From NCBI GenBank assembly GCA_913049535.1, contig CAJWYF010000014.1:1-38482 (forward strand): 38,482 bases of DNA, given 5' to 3'. The notes beneath the pieces are model-generated. The model searched no databases. It worked only from the letters and a program-made list of their open reading frames with translations, and was not told the origin of the DNA. Position 1 is the first letter of the stretch. Each line of letters opens with the position of its first letter. Shown piece after piece: positions 1 through 8,400 of the stretch. This DNA is from an uncultured Synechococcus sp. (GTDB lineage: Bacteria > Cyanobacteriota > Cyanobacteriia > PCC-6307 > Cyanobiaceae). Made by a program: the position numbers and the translations under genes.

Positions 1-223
1 GCCGCTGCCACCAGCCCAGGGCCCCGCTGAATAAAGCTGCTGCCATCAACAGTCCGATGGCGGGGGTAAAGAGGGGATCCCAGAGCTTCTGGAACAGGGC
101 TAGCGGTTGATGCAGCCCCCGTGCTTCGCAGATCACGGCGCTGAGAAACCACAGCGCGCCGCCGATCACCACAAAAACATCGGCCACCAGCAGTCGATCG
201 AGCCAGAGCTTCAGGGCTGCCAT
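1..223 (-). CDS. Small integral membrane protein, partial (cut by window edge)
   Basis: The minus-strand frame starts with ATG at 223-221 and runs off the left edge, giving 74 residues (start MAALKLWLDRLLVADVF). Two hydrophobic stretches, about residues 13-32 and 47-70, look like membrane helices. I do not recognise the family. Its ATG overlaps the TGA of the upstream lipid-A-synthase-like gene (TGATG), so the two are very probably co-transcribed and translationally coupled. The C-terminus lies outside the window. Confidence 0.65.
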   Translation of the reverse strand, partial: MAALKLWLDRLLVADVFVVIGGALWFLSAVICEARGLHQPLALFQKLWDPLFTPAIGLLMAAALFSGALGWWQR

Positions 224-1401
224 CAACCGGGCATGACTGCATCCAGGATCGCGCGGGCCATGCGGCTGGTGCCGCCGCTTGTGCCAAGCCGTTGCAATCC
301 TTCGGTGCGGTAGCGCTTCAGTTCCGTTGAGGGAAGCGCCAGCAGCTCCTTGAGCAAGTGCGCACTTGCCTGCAGCGTGGCTGGATCATCCACGGCGCCA
401 GGGGCGCAGTGGATCGCCGGGCCCAGCAGCCGCCGCTGGGCTTCAGCAAAGCCCGCTGTGAACTGGGGCCCATGGCCTGCCAGCTGCAGCACCGGGATGC
501 CCAGGCCCGCCGCCTGTTCGCTGGCGGTGCCGGCCATCGAGATCACCACCTTGGCCTGGGGCAGCAGCGTTGGGAACTGGCCCCAGCAGCAGCGCAACTG
601 CAGGCCCTGGCGCTGCAGCACCAGCTGCTCGCTGCGGCTGACATCAGCGCTGAGCTGCCAGCCCCGCTGGCGTGCCAGCGCCTCAAGCGCGGCGCTGCCC
701 AGATCCCGCACCAATGCCGCCTCAAAGGAGGTCTTCTGCTGACTGGCGGGCAGCTGCTCCAGCAGGGCCAGCATGCGCTCCAGGTTGAGCTGGGCCTCCG
801 GCAGGCGGCTGCCCGGCAGCAGCAGCACGGAGCGTTGCTGCGGGCTGGTGATGACAGCGCTGATGCCCTCCATGAAGGGGTTGCCGAGGAACTGCACCAT
901 CCGCCCCAGCTGCTGGCTGAGATCACTGGCGGTGAGGGCATCACGGCTGAACACGGCCCGGAAGCGCCTGCTGGCCAGGCAGGGCCCACAGGGCCAGGGC
1001 AGGCGCAGGCGGCCTTCGTAGTGGCTCGAGTAAGCCACCAGGTAGGTCACCACCGGCTTGCCCGTCAGCCAGGCCAGCAGCACCGGGATCACATCGCCCA
1101 CCACCACCAGGCCATCGGCCTGGCGCGCCTCGCGCCACAGCCGCCAGCTGCGCCTCAGCAGATAGAGCACCTGGCCTTGAACGATCTCCGCCATCCGCCC
1201 CGCGAAGCTGGCGTAGCCCAGACCGCCGGTGCTGTAGCTGCGGGTGGGGCCGGCGATGGCCAGGCCCGCCTGGCGGTAGGCCCCCCCATCACCCACCAGT
1301 GGCAGTGCCAGCACCTCTGCACCGCGTGCTTGCAGCGCTGCTCCGAGCTGGGCGCCACTGAGATCCTCGCCGTGCCCGTTGCTGACCAGCAGCAGCCGCA
1401 T
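223..1401 (-). CDS. Lipid-A-disaccharide synthase-related glycosyltransferase-like protein
   Basis: A 392-residue protein resembling the cyanobacterial 'lipid-A-disaccharide synthase-related' family (TIGR03492/COG4370), distant from LpxB. It begins MRLLLVSNGHGEDLSG. A C-terminal GT-B-like half has the nucleotide-sugar-site-like segment MAGTASEQAAGLGIPVLQL. By inference it is a GT-B glycosyltransferase; its substrate is unknown. I chose the ATG at 1401, not an upstream in-frame start, because the family signature begins there and the upstream TPR gene ends at 1403. It lies in a tight operon: TPR gene, 1 nt gap, this gene, then an overlapping membrane-protein gene. True LpxB is a different family, so lpxB is not assigned. 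Confidence 0.8.
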   Translation of the reverse strand: MRLLLVSNGHGEDLSGAQLGAALQARGAEVLALPLVGDGGAYRQAGLAIAGPTRSYSTGGLGYASFAGRMAEIVQGQVLYLLRRSWRLWREARQADGLVVVGDVIPVLLAWLTGKPVVTYLVAYSSHYEGRLRLPWPCGPCLASRRFRAVFSRDALTASDLSQQLGRMVQFLGNPFMEGISAVITSPQQRSVLLLPGSRLPEAQLNLERMLALLEQLPASQQKTSFEAALVRDLGSAALEALARQRGWQLSADVSRSEQLVLQRQGLQLRCCWGQFPTLLPQAKVVISMAGTASEQAAGLGIPVLQLAGHGPQFTAGFAEAQRRLLGPAIHCAPGAVDDPATLQASAHLLKELLALPSTELKRYRTEGLQRLGTSGGTSRMARAILDAVMPG

Positions 1402-1402
1402 C

Positions 1403-1834
1403 TCAGCCGGCCAGCCAGGCCTTGACCTTTTCCAGGGCCGGCCAGCCGGGACGGCGCTTGAGGCCATCCTCGATCGACTTGTCGAGTTCCTGGCCCATCT
1501 CAGGCGCAAAGGCTTTGACCCGCTTCACCAGCTCGATGTGCTCGCGAACGCCCTTGGCGCCGGTCTCGAGCATGGCCACCGACAGGTTGATGCGCGCCTG
1601 GGGGTCCTGGGGGTTGATCTTGACGGCGGTTTTGGCCGAGCGCAGGGCCTCCTCGGGCTTGTCGCAAAGGAGCTGCAGCCAGGAGAGGCAGGTCCAGCCG
1701 GCGGACTGGCGTGGATCGCGGCGGGTGATGGCCTCGAACTCAGGCAGCAGCTCAGCGGGTTCAGCCCCGGCTTGGTAGCGCTGCAGCGCCTGGGTGAACT
1801 GGCTCTCGGTGGCGGAATCCTGCGGAGAGGTCAT
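1403..1834 (-). CDS. TPR-repeat protein
   Basis: A 143-residue soluble protein. The middle (about residues 40-110) carries degenerate tetratricopeptide repeats: a WxxLxxL-type helix (GWTCLSWLQLL), then KPEEALRSAKTAVKINPQDPQ, a typical TPR turn, then ARINLSVAMLETG. There is no signal peptide or catalytic motif, so a protein-interaction scaffold is likely. Its TGA is 1 nt before the ATG of the lipid-A-synthase-like gene, so it heads a three-gene unit and may assist that enzyme. The partner is unknown. Confidence 0.8.
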   Translation of the reverse strand: MTSPQDSATESQFTQALQRYQAGAEPAELLPEFEAITRRDPRQSAGWTCLSWLQLLCDKPEEALRSAKTAVKINPQDPQARINLSVAMLETGAKGVREHIELVKRVKAFAPEMGQELDKSIEDGLKRRPGWPALEKVKAWLAG

Positions 1835-1893
1835 GGGCGCGGGACGGGGCCGTCTGGCGGGGTCGACTCTTCAGATTCCCATGGGCCAGTCCC

Positions 1894-2274
1894 TCAAACC
1901 GCAAAGGAGCTGCCGCAACCGCAGGTCTGGGTGGCGTTGGGATTGGTGAAATTGAAGCCGCCGCCGATCAGCTCGGTGCTGAAGTCCAGCTGCATGCCAT
2001 AGATGTACAGCAAGCTCTTGGGGTCGCAGACCACCTGAAAGCTCGGCGCATCAGCGGGCTCATAGGTGTAGGCCTCATCGTCGTCGCGGATGTCGCCGGC
2101 GCTGATGAAATCCATCGTGTAGCTCATGCCGCTGCAGCCGCCGGAGCGCACGCCGACGCGCAGCACACTGCCGCTGCCCTGCTGCTGCATCAAGGTGGCC
2201 AGCTGCTTCATCGCAGGGGCGGTGATCAGCACACCCTTGCCGTCCTTTCCGGTGGTCAGGGTTTCAGTGGCCAT
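1894..2274 (-). CDS. Iron-sulfur cluster assembly accessory protein (IscA/SufA/HesB type)
   Basis: A 126-residue A-type Fe-S carrier. The three conserved cysteines are visible: C47 in RSGGCSGMSY, and C118 and C120 in the C-terminal TCGCGSSF. In the family these bind iron or a [2Fe-2S]/[4Fe-4S] cluster for transfer to apo-proteins. I chose the ATG at 2274 (MATETLTTGKDGKG); an in-frame GTG at 2298 would add eight residues. It is divergent from zeta-carotene desaturase, with 86 nt between starts, so both promoters must lie there. In Synechococcus this subfamily sits next to crtQ/zds; whether it is IscA or SufA in function cannot be told from sequence. Confidence 0.93.
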   Translation of the reverse strand: MATETLTTGKDGKGVLITAPAMKQLATLMQQQGSGSVLRVGVRSGGCSGMSYTMDFISAGDIRDDDEAYTYEPADAPSFQVVCDPKSLLYIYGMQLDFSTELIGGGFNFTNPNATQTCGCGSSFAV

Positions 2275-2360
2275 GGGCTCGCCGGCACGAATAAACACTT
2301 TCCAACTCTAGGCAGCCTCGGCCGGGGGACCCGGATCCATAGAGTCGGGGCCGTTACGGG

Positions 2361-3821
2361 ATGCTGCAGGTGCGGGTTGCCATCGTCGGGGCAGGACTGG
2401 CCGGTCTCTCGGCAGCGGTGGATCTGGTGGATGCCGGTCACAGCGTTGATCTCTATGAGGCCCGTCCCTTCATGGGCGGCAAGGTGGGCAGCTGGGTGGA
2501 TGAAGGGGGCAACCACATTGAGATGGGGTTGCATGTCTTCTTCTTCAACTACACCAACCTGTTTGCGCTGATGCGCAAGGTGGGGGCCTTTGAAAACCTG
2601 CTCCCCAAGGACCACACCCACCTGTTCGTCAATGAGGGCGGGGATCTGCGCGAGCTGGACTTCCGCTTCCCTATCGGTGCCCCCTTCAACGGCCTGAAGG
2701 CCTTTTTCACTACCCCCCAGCTGGCCTGGGTGGACAAGTTGCGCAATGCCTTGGCCCTGGGCACCAGCCCCATCGTTCGCGGTCTGGTGGATTACGAGGG
2801 GGCGATGCGCACCATCCGCGCCCTCGATCGGGTCAGCTTCAGCCAGTGGTTCGTCGGCCATGGCGGCAGTCCGGAAAGCATCCGCCGCATGTGGAACCCC
2901 ATCGCCTACGCCCTGGGGTTCATTGACTGCGAGGCCATCTCGGCCCGCTGCATGCTGACGATCTTCATGATGTTCGCCTCGCGCACCGAGGCGTCCAAGC
3001 TCAACCTGCTCAAGGGATCGCCCCACCGCTGGTTGACCGGGCCGATCCTGGAGTACATCCAGGCCCGCGGTGGCACGTTGCACCTGCGTCACCGTGTCAC
3101 CCAGGTCCATGAAGAGGAGCGCGATGGCACAACCTGCGTCAGCGCCCTGACCATGGGCACCCCCGAGGGGGATGTGGAAGTCAAAGCCGACGCCTATCTG
3201 GCGGCCTGCGACGTGCCCGGCATCCAGCGCCTGCTGCCTGAGAGCTGGCGCCGCTTTGAGCAGTTCGACAACATCTACAAACTCGAGGCCGTCCCGGTGG
3301 CCACGGTGCAGTTGCGCTACGACGGCTGGGTCACCGAGCTGGGCCAGAGCAGCGAGGCGGCCGCCGCCCGTGGTGATGTCCACCATCCCGCCGGGCTGAA
3401 CAACCTGCTCTACACAGCGGATGCTGATTTCAGCTGCTTTGCCGATCTGGCCCTGGCATCACCGGAGGACTACCGCAAGGAGGGCCAGGGCTCGCTGCTG
3501 CAGTGCGTGCTCACCCCCGGCGACCCCTGGATTCCACGCAAGAGCGAAGAGATCGTGGCCCACACCGATGCCCAGGTGCGCAAGCTGTTCCCCTCCAGCG
3601 AAGGCCTCAAGCTGACCTGGAGCAATGTGGTCAAGCTGGCCCAGTCCCTCTACCGGGAAGCCCCGGGCATGGAGCCCTACCGGCCGGATCAGCGCACACC
3701 GGTGGGCAACTTCTTCCTGGCCGGCAGCTACACGCGCCAGGACTACATCGATTCGATGGAAGGGGCGACCATGAGCGGCCGCATGGCCGCCAGTGCCATC
3801 CTGAGCGCAGCGGGAGCCTGA
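2361..3821 (+). CDS. zds: 9,9'-di-cis-zeta-carotene desaturase
   Basis: A 486-residue plant/cyanobacterial-type carotene desaturase (CrtQ/Zds). It converts 9,9'-di-cis-zeta-carotene through neurosporene to pro-lycopene, with electrons passing to quinone at the thylakoid membrane. The N-terminus carries the FAD-binding Rossmann motif [14 protein letters not shown] followed by the acidic residue in [26 protein letters not shown] and the C-terminal [16 protein letters not shown] segment fit the Zds/PDS family. Length is normal. The ATG at 2361 is the only sensible start. The SRPBCC gene begins 1 nt after its stop, so the two form an operon. Confidence 0.95.
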   Translation: MLQVRVAIVGAGLAGLSAAVDLVDAGHSVDLYEARPFMGGKVGSWVDEGGNHIEMGLHVFFFNYTNLFALMRKVGAFENLLPKDHTHLFVNEGGDLRELDFRFPIGAPFNGLKAFFTTPQLAWVDKLRNALALGTSPIVRGLVDYEGAMRTIRALDRVSFSQWFVGHGGSPESIRRMWNPIAYALGFIDCEAISARCMLTIFMMFASRTEASKLNLLKGSPHRWLTGPILEYIQARGGTLHLRHRVTQVHEEERDGTTCVSALTMGTPEGDVEVKADAYLAACDVPGIQRLLPESWRRFEQFDNIYKLEAVPVATVQLRYDGWVTELGQSSEAAAARGDVHHPAGLNNLLYTADADFSCFADLALASPEDYRKEGQGSLLQCVLTPGDPWIPRKSEEIVAHTDAQVRKLFPSSEGLKLTWSNVVKLAQSLYREAPGMEPYRPDQRTPVGNFFLAGSYTRQDYIDSMEGATMSGRMAASAILSAAGA

Positions 3822-3822
3822 G

Positions 3823-4269
3823 ATGGGTCGCTGGCTGGATCACAGCGTGTCGGTGGATATCGCTGCGCCGGTGGAGCTGGTGTGGTCGGTTTGGAGCGAT
3901 CTGGAAGCGATGCCGCTGTGGATGCGTTGGATCGAGTCGGTCAAAACCCTCGATGATCCCGATCTGACCGAATGGACCCTGGCGGCCCAGGGGTTTCGCT
4001 TCCAGTGGAAAGCCCGCATCACCCAGCGTGTGGAAGCCCAGCAGCTTCACTGGCAATCGGTGGGGGGGTTGCCCACCAAGGGGGCGGTGCGGTTCTACCC
4101 CGATGGAGCGCAGCACACCGGCGTCAAGCTCAATGTCAGCTATGAGCTGCCTGGGGTGCTGGCGCCGCTGATGGATTCGGCCATGCTCGGCGGCCTGGTC
4201 AGTAAGGAGTTGCAGGCGAATCTTGATCGCTTCAAGCTGCTGGTGGAAGAGCGGGCCCGCGCTCGATAG
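3823..4269 (+). CDS. SRPBCC (START/polyketide cyclase-like) family protein
   Basis: A 148-residue single-domain helix-grip protein. The N-terminal strand plus helix HSVSVDIAAPVELVWSVWSDLEAMPLWMRWI is the classic SRPBCC signature, and a long C-terminal helix (about residues 117-145) would close the hydrophobic cavity. Such domains bind lipids, quinones or polyketides. The start is fixed by the 1-nt gap after zds, which implies translational coupling. Cyanobacteria often carry this gene beside zds, so a role in handling a carotenoid or quinone ligand is reasonable inference, but no ligand can be read from the sequence. Confidence 0.85.
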   Translation: MGRWLDHSVSVDIAAPVELVWSVWSDLEAMPLWMRWIESVKTLDDPDLTEWTLAAQGFRFQWKARITQRVEAQQLHWQSVGGLPTKGAVRFYPDGAQHTGVKLNVSYELPGVLAPLMDSAMLGGLVSKELQANLDRFKLLVEERARAR

Positions 4270-4295
4270 GGTGCCGGCAGCATCCGGCCGCTGCC

Positions 4296-4796
4296 CTGAG
4301 GTCTGCCCCTGCCACTGCTGCTGCCCTGGCTCTGGTGCTGCTCGGTTGTGGCCCCGCCAGCCCGCCCCAGGCCAGTGCACCGCCGCTCCAGCCGGCTGAT
4401 CCGCCGTTTGAGCCAGCCGACGCCAAGCCGGCTGAGCCGCTGCTCGATCCCCAGCTCAACCCGCTCTACGGCCCCGACGAGGTGCTGGGCTCCCTGCCGC
4501 GGGGCCGCCAGGATCCTTTTGCGCCGCCGCCGCGGGCGGTGGCCGAGGCCGCAGCCGATGAGCCGGCAAGTGATGGTGCTGCCGATGTGCAGCTGATGGG
4601 GGTGAGTGCCGCTGGCGGCCTGGTGCGCGCCTTTGTGCGCTTCAACGGCCAGAGCGGCCCGGTGGCCCCAGGCGATGTGGGCGGCCCAGGCACGCCATGG
4701 CTGCCTGAGGGTCTGGCCGTGGCCGCCATTGATGTGCAACGCGGTCAGCTGATGCTTGAACGTGACGGACGGCCCCTGCCGCTGATTCAGCTCTGA
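4296..4796 (+). CDS. Probable lipoprotein, proline-rich (apparent CTG start)
   Basis: If translated from CTG at 4296 the product has 166 residues and a textbook lipoprotein signal: RSAPATAAALALVLLGC, with lipobox LLGC and Cys18. A proline/alanine-rich linker follows (about 20-60), then a small C-terminal domain (about 90-160) with VQLMGVSAAGGLVRAFVRFN. The frame opens after TGA at 4224 and has no ATG, GTG or TTG until GTG 4335, which would leave only four residues before the cysteine and destroy the signal. ATA at 4266 is another possibility. The frame lies 26 nt after the SRPBCC stop and ends overlapping hemD by 10 nt convergently. The function is unknown. Confidence 0.7.
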   Translation: MRSAPATAAALALVLLGCGPASPPQASAPPLQPADPPFEPADAKPAEPLLDPQLNPLYGPDEVLGSLPRGRQDPFAPPPRAVAEAAADEPASDGAADVQLMGVSAAGGLVRAFVRFNGQSGPVAPGDVGGPGTPWLPEGLAVAAIDVQRGQLMLERDGRPLPLIQL

Positions 4797-5581
4797 GCCA
4801 AGGCGCCAGCGCAGGCCGCCAGCAGTCCCTCCAGGTCGTGGGGATCGGCTTCTGCATCAACGCGGCCCAGCAGCTCTCGGCAGACGGCACTGGTCTGGGG
4901 GCCGATCGAGATCAACTGCAGGCCATCCAGCCGCTTGGGCCAGGTCTCGCCAAAGCGCTGCCTCAGAAGTTGGGCGCTGTGGCGCACGGTCTTGCCGCTG
5001 CTGAAGCAGATGGCAGCGGCCATGCCGGCCTCCAGCGCCGCTGCGGTGAGCTCCGGCATGGCCTCGGGGCAGCGCGATTCATAGGCGGCCACCTCTGTGA
5101 CGCGGCCCCCTGCCTCCCCGAAGGCTTCTGCCAGCAACGTGCGTCCGCCGCTCTGCACCCGCGGCAGTAGCAACCGCTGGCCCCAGACGCCCACCGGGAA
5201 GTGCTCCAGCAGGCTGTCGGCGACGAAATCCGGCGGCACAAAATCAGCCGGGGCGCCCAGCTGCTCCAGCTCCAGGGCGGTCTTGCGTCCCACCGCAGCG
5301 ATCTTCAGCCCCTGGGGGCGGCGGGCCAGGCTGCGGCCGCCGGCCTGCAGCCGCTGCTCCACCGCTTCGACGCCATTGGCGCTGGAGACCACCAGCCAGT
5401 GGAAACTCTCCAGCTCGCTGAGGGCATCATCCAGGGGTCCCCAGCTATCGGGCGGACCGATCACCAAGGCCGGTAGATCGAGCACTGCGGCACCGGCGTT
5501 TTCAAACAGCCGCCGCGCCTCCCCGAGCTGGTGCTGCGCCCGCGTCAGCACCACCGTGTGGCCACCCAGTTCAGGCGGCAT
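4787..5581 (-). CDS. hemD: Uroporphyrinogen-III synthase
   Basis: A 264-residue HemD-family protein. It cyclises hydroxymethylbilane with ring-D inversion to uroporphyrinogen III, the branch point to haem, chlorophyll, phycobilins and cobalamin. The family is weakly conserved; the diagnostic parts are VVLTRAQHQ at the N-terminus, the WLVVSSANGVEAV segment (about 62-74), VGRKTALELEQLG, AAICFSSGKTV (the conserved SS region) and SIGPQTSAVCRELLG near the end. The start overlaps the 3' end of the upstream glycosyltransferase gene by 11 nt. It is the last gene of the block led by DUF751-rbfA. hemB lies about 30 kb away in the same window. Confidence 0.92.
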   Translation of the reverse strand: MPPELGGHTVVLTRAQHQLGEARRLFENAGAAVLDLPALVIGPPDSWGPLDDALSELESFHWLVVSSANGVEAVEQRLQAGGRSLARRPQGLKIAAVGRKTALELEQLGAPADFVPPDFVADSLLEHFPVGVWGQRLLLPRVQSGGRTLLAEAFGEAGGRVTEVAAYESRCPEAMPELTAAALEAGMAAAICFSSGKTVRHSAQLLRQRFGETWPKRLDGLQLISIGPQTSAVCRELLGRVDAEADPHDLEGLLAACAGALAQS

Positions 5582-6767
5582 CCAAGTTCACCATCTCACC
5601 AGCGCGGCGGCTGAGCTCCTCGGCTTCTTCTTGACGGCCCTGCTCCAGCAGCAGGCCGATGGCGGTGAGGAAGCTCTCGCGGGCAGCGTCGAAGTTGCCG
5701 CCGATCAGTTGGGCCGCCCCGCGGTTCTGGTGCAGCTCGGCGTTGGCCGGCGCCAGCTGCAGGGCGGTCTCATAGGCCTCAAGTGCTTCGGCGATGCGGC
5801 CGGCCTTGCGCTGGATGAGGCCAAGGTTGTACCAGCCCAGCACCAGTTCCGGAGCCTGGCGCGTCACCGCCTCGGTGATGGCAGCCGCCTCATCAAGGCG
5901 GTTCTGGCGCAGCAGCAGGGCGCCGAGGTTGAGGCGTGCGCCGGCATTCACCCGAGCCGCCAGGGGCTGTTCCAGGGCCTGGCGGTAGCAGCGCTCGGCT
6001 TCAGCCAAATCGTCCTGGCTGCGGGCGATGCCCAGGTGCAACAGCAGCTCGTAGCGCTCGTTGTGCTGCTCGGGGCGGCACTGCTGCAAACCCTGCTGCA
6101 GCAGTTCCAGGCCGCGGCTGCGGTTGCCGCTCTCGATCTCAAGCCCGCCCAGCTTGGCGCAGGCGTAGGGATCACCGGGATGGGCCTGCAGTTCGGCTTC
6201 CATGGCCCAGCGCAGCCGTTCGGCCTTGTTGCCGCTGGCCAGCTCCTCGGGGCGGTAGCCGCTGTGGATCAGGGCCGGTTCAGGGCAATCGACGATGCGC
6301 CAATGCCCCTCGTTTTTGAGCAGCTCTTCGACGCTGTCATCGATCATCGTGTGATAGGCGCGGCTCCAGCGGATGGCCGGATGGCGCCGGAACAGGCGGC
6401 TGACGCTGGAGTAGGGCGACTGGGCGGCCCCTTCTTCAAAGCGGAGCAGGTTGATCACCAGCACATCGGGCTGGGCCATCAGTGCCTGCAGCTGGGGTTG
6501 AACGTCCGAGAGCAGCCGTTCATCGGCATCGAGCACCAGCACCCAGTCCCCGCTGACCAGCTCCAAGGCCCGGTTGCGGGCAGGCGCGAAATCCCCCGGC
6601 CACTCCATCGACTCCACACGGGCGCCGGCGGCCTCGGCCAGGGCGACGGTGCCATCGCTGGAGCCGGTGTCGAGCACCAGCTTCTCGTCGCAGAACCCCT
6701 CCACGCTCTTGAGGCAGGCCTCCAGGCGAGCCTCCTCATCGCGCACGATCATCGAGAGGCTGAGCAT
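5571..6767 (-). CDS. Family 2 glycosyltransferase fused to TPR repeats
   Basis: A 398-residue two-domain protein. Residues 1 to about 190 are a GT-A (GT2) domain: LSLSMIVRDEEARLEACL, VLDTGSSDGT for nucleotide binding, and VLDADE as the DXD-like metal site. From about 210 to 390 there are TPR repeats, including PGDPYACAKLGGLEIESGN, ARLNLGALLLRQNRLDEAA, VLGWYNLGLIQRKAGRIAEALEAYETAL and AELHQNRGAAQLIGGNFDAA. The architecture is common among bacterial enzymes that glycosylate proteins or peptides. The acceptor is unknown. The 3' end overlaps hemD by 11 nt. Confidence 0.88.
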   Translation of the reverse strand: MLSLSMIVRDEEARLEACLKSVEGFCDEKLVLDTGSSDGTVALAEAAGARVESMEWPGDFAPARNRALELVSGDWVLVLDADERLLSDVQPQLQALMAQPDVLVINLLRFEEGAAQSPYSSVSRLFRRHPAIRWSRAYHTMIDDSVEELLKNEGHWRIVDCPEPALIHSGYRPEELASGNKAERLRWAMEAELQAHPGDPYACAKLGGLEIESGNRSRGLELLQQGLQQCRPEQHNERYELLLHLGIARSQDDLAEAERCYRQALEQPLAARVNAGARLNLGALLLRQNRLDEAAAITEAVTRQAPELVLGWYNLGLIQRKAGRIAEALEAYETALQLAPANAELHQNRGAAQLIGGNFDAARESFLTAIGLLLEQGRQEEAEELSRRAGEMVNLDAA

Positions 6768-6774
6768 GACCGCA

Positions 6775-6787
6775 GGGGCTCGGCCCC
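6775..6787 (-). promoter_or_regulatory. Short GC hairpin just upstream of the GT2-TPR start
   Basis: Read on the minus strand, GGGGC-CGA-GCCCC is a perfect 5-bp stem with a 3-nt loop ending 7 nt before the ATG at 6767, where a Shine-Dalgarno would sit. It could mask the ribosome site. No U-tract follows, so it does not look like an intrinsic terminator of the upstream gene. It may be chance in GC-rich DNA. Confidence 0.2.
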
Positions 6788-6831
6788 AATTGAAATGGGT
6801 TCAGAGATTAAGCGGCTTCTCCAGCGCGGGC

Positions 6832-8400
6832 TCAGTCGGTGAAGCCGCTGTCATCGCTGGCGCCCTCAAGCCCCATGGCCTGGAGGGCCAGCGCCTGGGC
6901 CGCTGGCATCTGCGCTGGGCTGTAGACCGCCGGCAGCGCCTTGGGCAGAAGTGGTTTGAGCTCGCGCCAGAGGTAGGGGCTGCCGTAGATCACAAGCCCC
7001 GCCAGCCGTTGCTCGGCCAGCAGCGACTCCACCAGCGCTCGCCAGGGGGTGCCCCCATCGCTGTTGCCGCGAAAGGGATTGCCGCGCACAAACAATTGCA
7101 GCAGCACCGGGCCATCCCCGAGCCCGGCGCTGGCCCATGGGCCGGCCAGATCATCCATCAACCGCGGCTGAAACCCCGCCTGGGTCGGCCGCAGCAGGGC
7201 CGGGGCCTGCAGCGGCAACGCAGGGCATTGGAGGCTGTTGTCCACCCGGATCAGATTCAGCCCCGGCCCGGTGGGTGGCCCCTGGCCCTGGCACTCCAGG
7301 CTGCAGCTGAGCAGCTGCTGGTTCAGCTTTTGGTGCTGTGGCGCGAGGGCCGCGAGCTGATCAAGCCCCTCCTGGGCGGTGAGCGGCCCTGGCTGGGTGC
7401 GGGTCAGGGCGGCGCGGCGCCGCGCCAGGCTCTGCTGCAGCCGCTGCGGCGAGAAGCGGCCGCTGCGGCAGCCCTCCTCGAGAGCATCGAGGGCAGCACC
7501 GGCATCGGCGGGCATCAAGATCAGATCAGCGCCGGCTTCAAAGGCCAGAGCAGCCGCTTCCCCGGCTCCATAGCGGCTGGTGATCGCCTCCATCACCAGG
7601 GCATCGGTCACCACCAGCCCCTCAAAGCCCAGCTCCTGGCGCAGCAGCTGCTGCAGCACCGCAGCCGAAAGGGTGGCGGGCCTTGCGGCATCCAGCTCCG
7701 GCAGCAGCAGGTGGGCGGTCATGACCGCCGCAATGCCGCCAGCGATGGCGCTGCGAAACGGAGCCAGCTCGACAGCATCCAGCCGCTGGCGGCCGTGGGG
7801 GATCAGGGGCAGTTCCAGATGGGAATCGCTGGCGGTGTCCCCGTGGCCGGGAAAGTGTTTGGCGCAGCCCAGCACGCCGCAGGACTGCAGAGCTCCGGCA
7901 AAGGCTTGGCTCAACGCCGCGGCGCTCTCGGCTGTTTCAGCCCAGGCGCGCACGTTGATGACCGGGTTGGCTGGGTTGTTGTTGACATCACACACCGGTC
8001 CCAGCACCCAGTTCAGGCCCAGGGCCCGGGCTTCCAGAGCGGTGCAGCGGCCGTAGGCCCGGGCCAGGGCTGTGGCTGCAGCGGGATCGCGGCGGTGCAG
8101 GCCGGCCAGGGCCAGGGGCGGTGCCAGCCAGCTGGCCCCGTCAAAGCGCTGCCCGACCCCCTCTTCCACATCAGCGCAGAGCAGCAACGGCGTTCTGGCC
8201 CATTGCTGCAGCTGGCGGCAGCGCAGGGCCAGTTCAGCCGCTGAGCCACCCAGCAGGATGACGCCACCGACGCCTTCGCTGAGCCAGTGGCGCAGTTCGC
8301 TGTTGCTCAGCTCCCACTGGGGATAGCGGCGCTGTTGATCCAGCTGGTGGCCGCTGCAGCGCAGCACCAGCAGCTCCGCCAGCTGCCGGCGCAGGCTCAC
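6832..8400 (-). CDS. Glycoside hydrolase family 3, NagZ-like beta-N-acetylglucosaminidase
   Basis: A 522-residue GH3 protein. The N-terminal TIM-barrel carries the NagZ-type signature KHFPGHGDT (181-189) followed by ASDSH with D192 and H194, the general acid/base dyad of bacterial Nag[12 protein letters not shown] supplies the likely nucleophile D266. [12 protein letters not shown]-like and [10 protein letters not shown] segments also fit. A further domain of about 170 residues follows the barrel, making it longer than minimal NagZ, as in other cyanobacterial members. It probably removes GlcNAc during peptidoglycan recycling. I see no clear signal peptide, so it is likely cytoplasmic. The GTG start overlaps the rbfA stop as GTGA. 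Confidence 0.9.
   Translation of the reverse strand: MSLRRQLAELLVLRCSGHQLDQQRRYPQWELSNSELRHWLSEGVGGVILLGGSAAELALRCRQLQQWARTPLLLCADVEEGVGQRFDGASWLAPPLALAGLHRRDPAAATALARAYGRCTALEARALGLNWVLGPVCDVNNNPANPVINVRAWAETAESAAALSQAFAGALQSCGVLGCAKHFPGHGDTASDSHLELPLIPHGRQRLDAVELAPFRSAIAGGIAAVMTAHLLLPELDAARPATLSAAVLQQLLRQELGFEGLVVTDALVMEAITSRYGAGEAAALAFEAGADLILMPADAGAALDALEEGCRSGRFSPQRLQQSLARRRAALTRTQPGPLTAQEGLDQLAALAPQHQKLNQQLLSCSLECQGQGPPTGPGLNLIRVDNSLQCPALPLQAPALLRPTQAGFQPRLMDDLAGPWASAGLGDGPVLLQLFVRGNPFRGNSDGGTPWRALVESLLAEQRLAGLVIYGSPYLWRELKPLLPKALPAVYSPAQMPAAQALALQAMGLEGASDDSGFTD

Noticed and set aside
223-1401. lpxB
   Set aside because: It resembles the separate lipid-A-synthase-related cyanobacterial family, not authentic LpxB.
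2256-3386. 376-codon open frame opposite zds
   Set aside because: It lies antisense to a clear zeta-carotene desaturase and has shadow-like composition (rich in H, Q, G, A). High GC makes long antisense frames common.
5097-6842. 581-codon plus-strand frame across hemD and the glycosyltransferase gene
   Set aside because: It covers two well-supported minus-strand genes and has no recognisable motif.
6574-8244. 556-codon plus-strand frame opposite the GH3 gene
   Set aside because: The opposite strand has the complete NagZ signature; this frame is its shadow.
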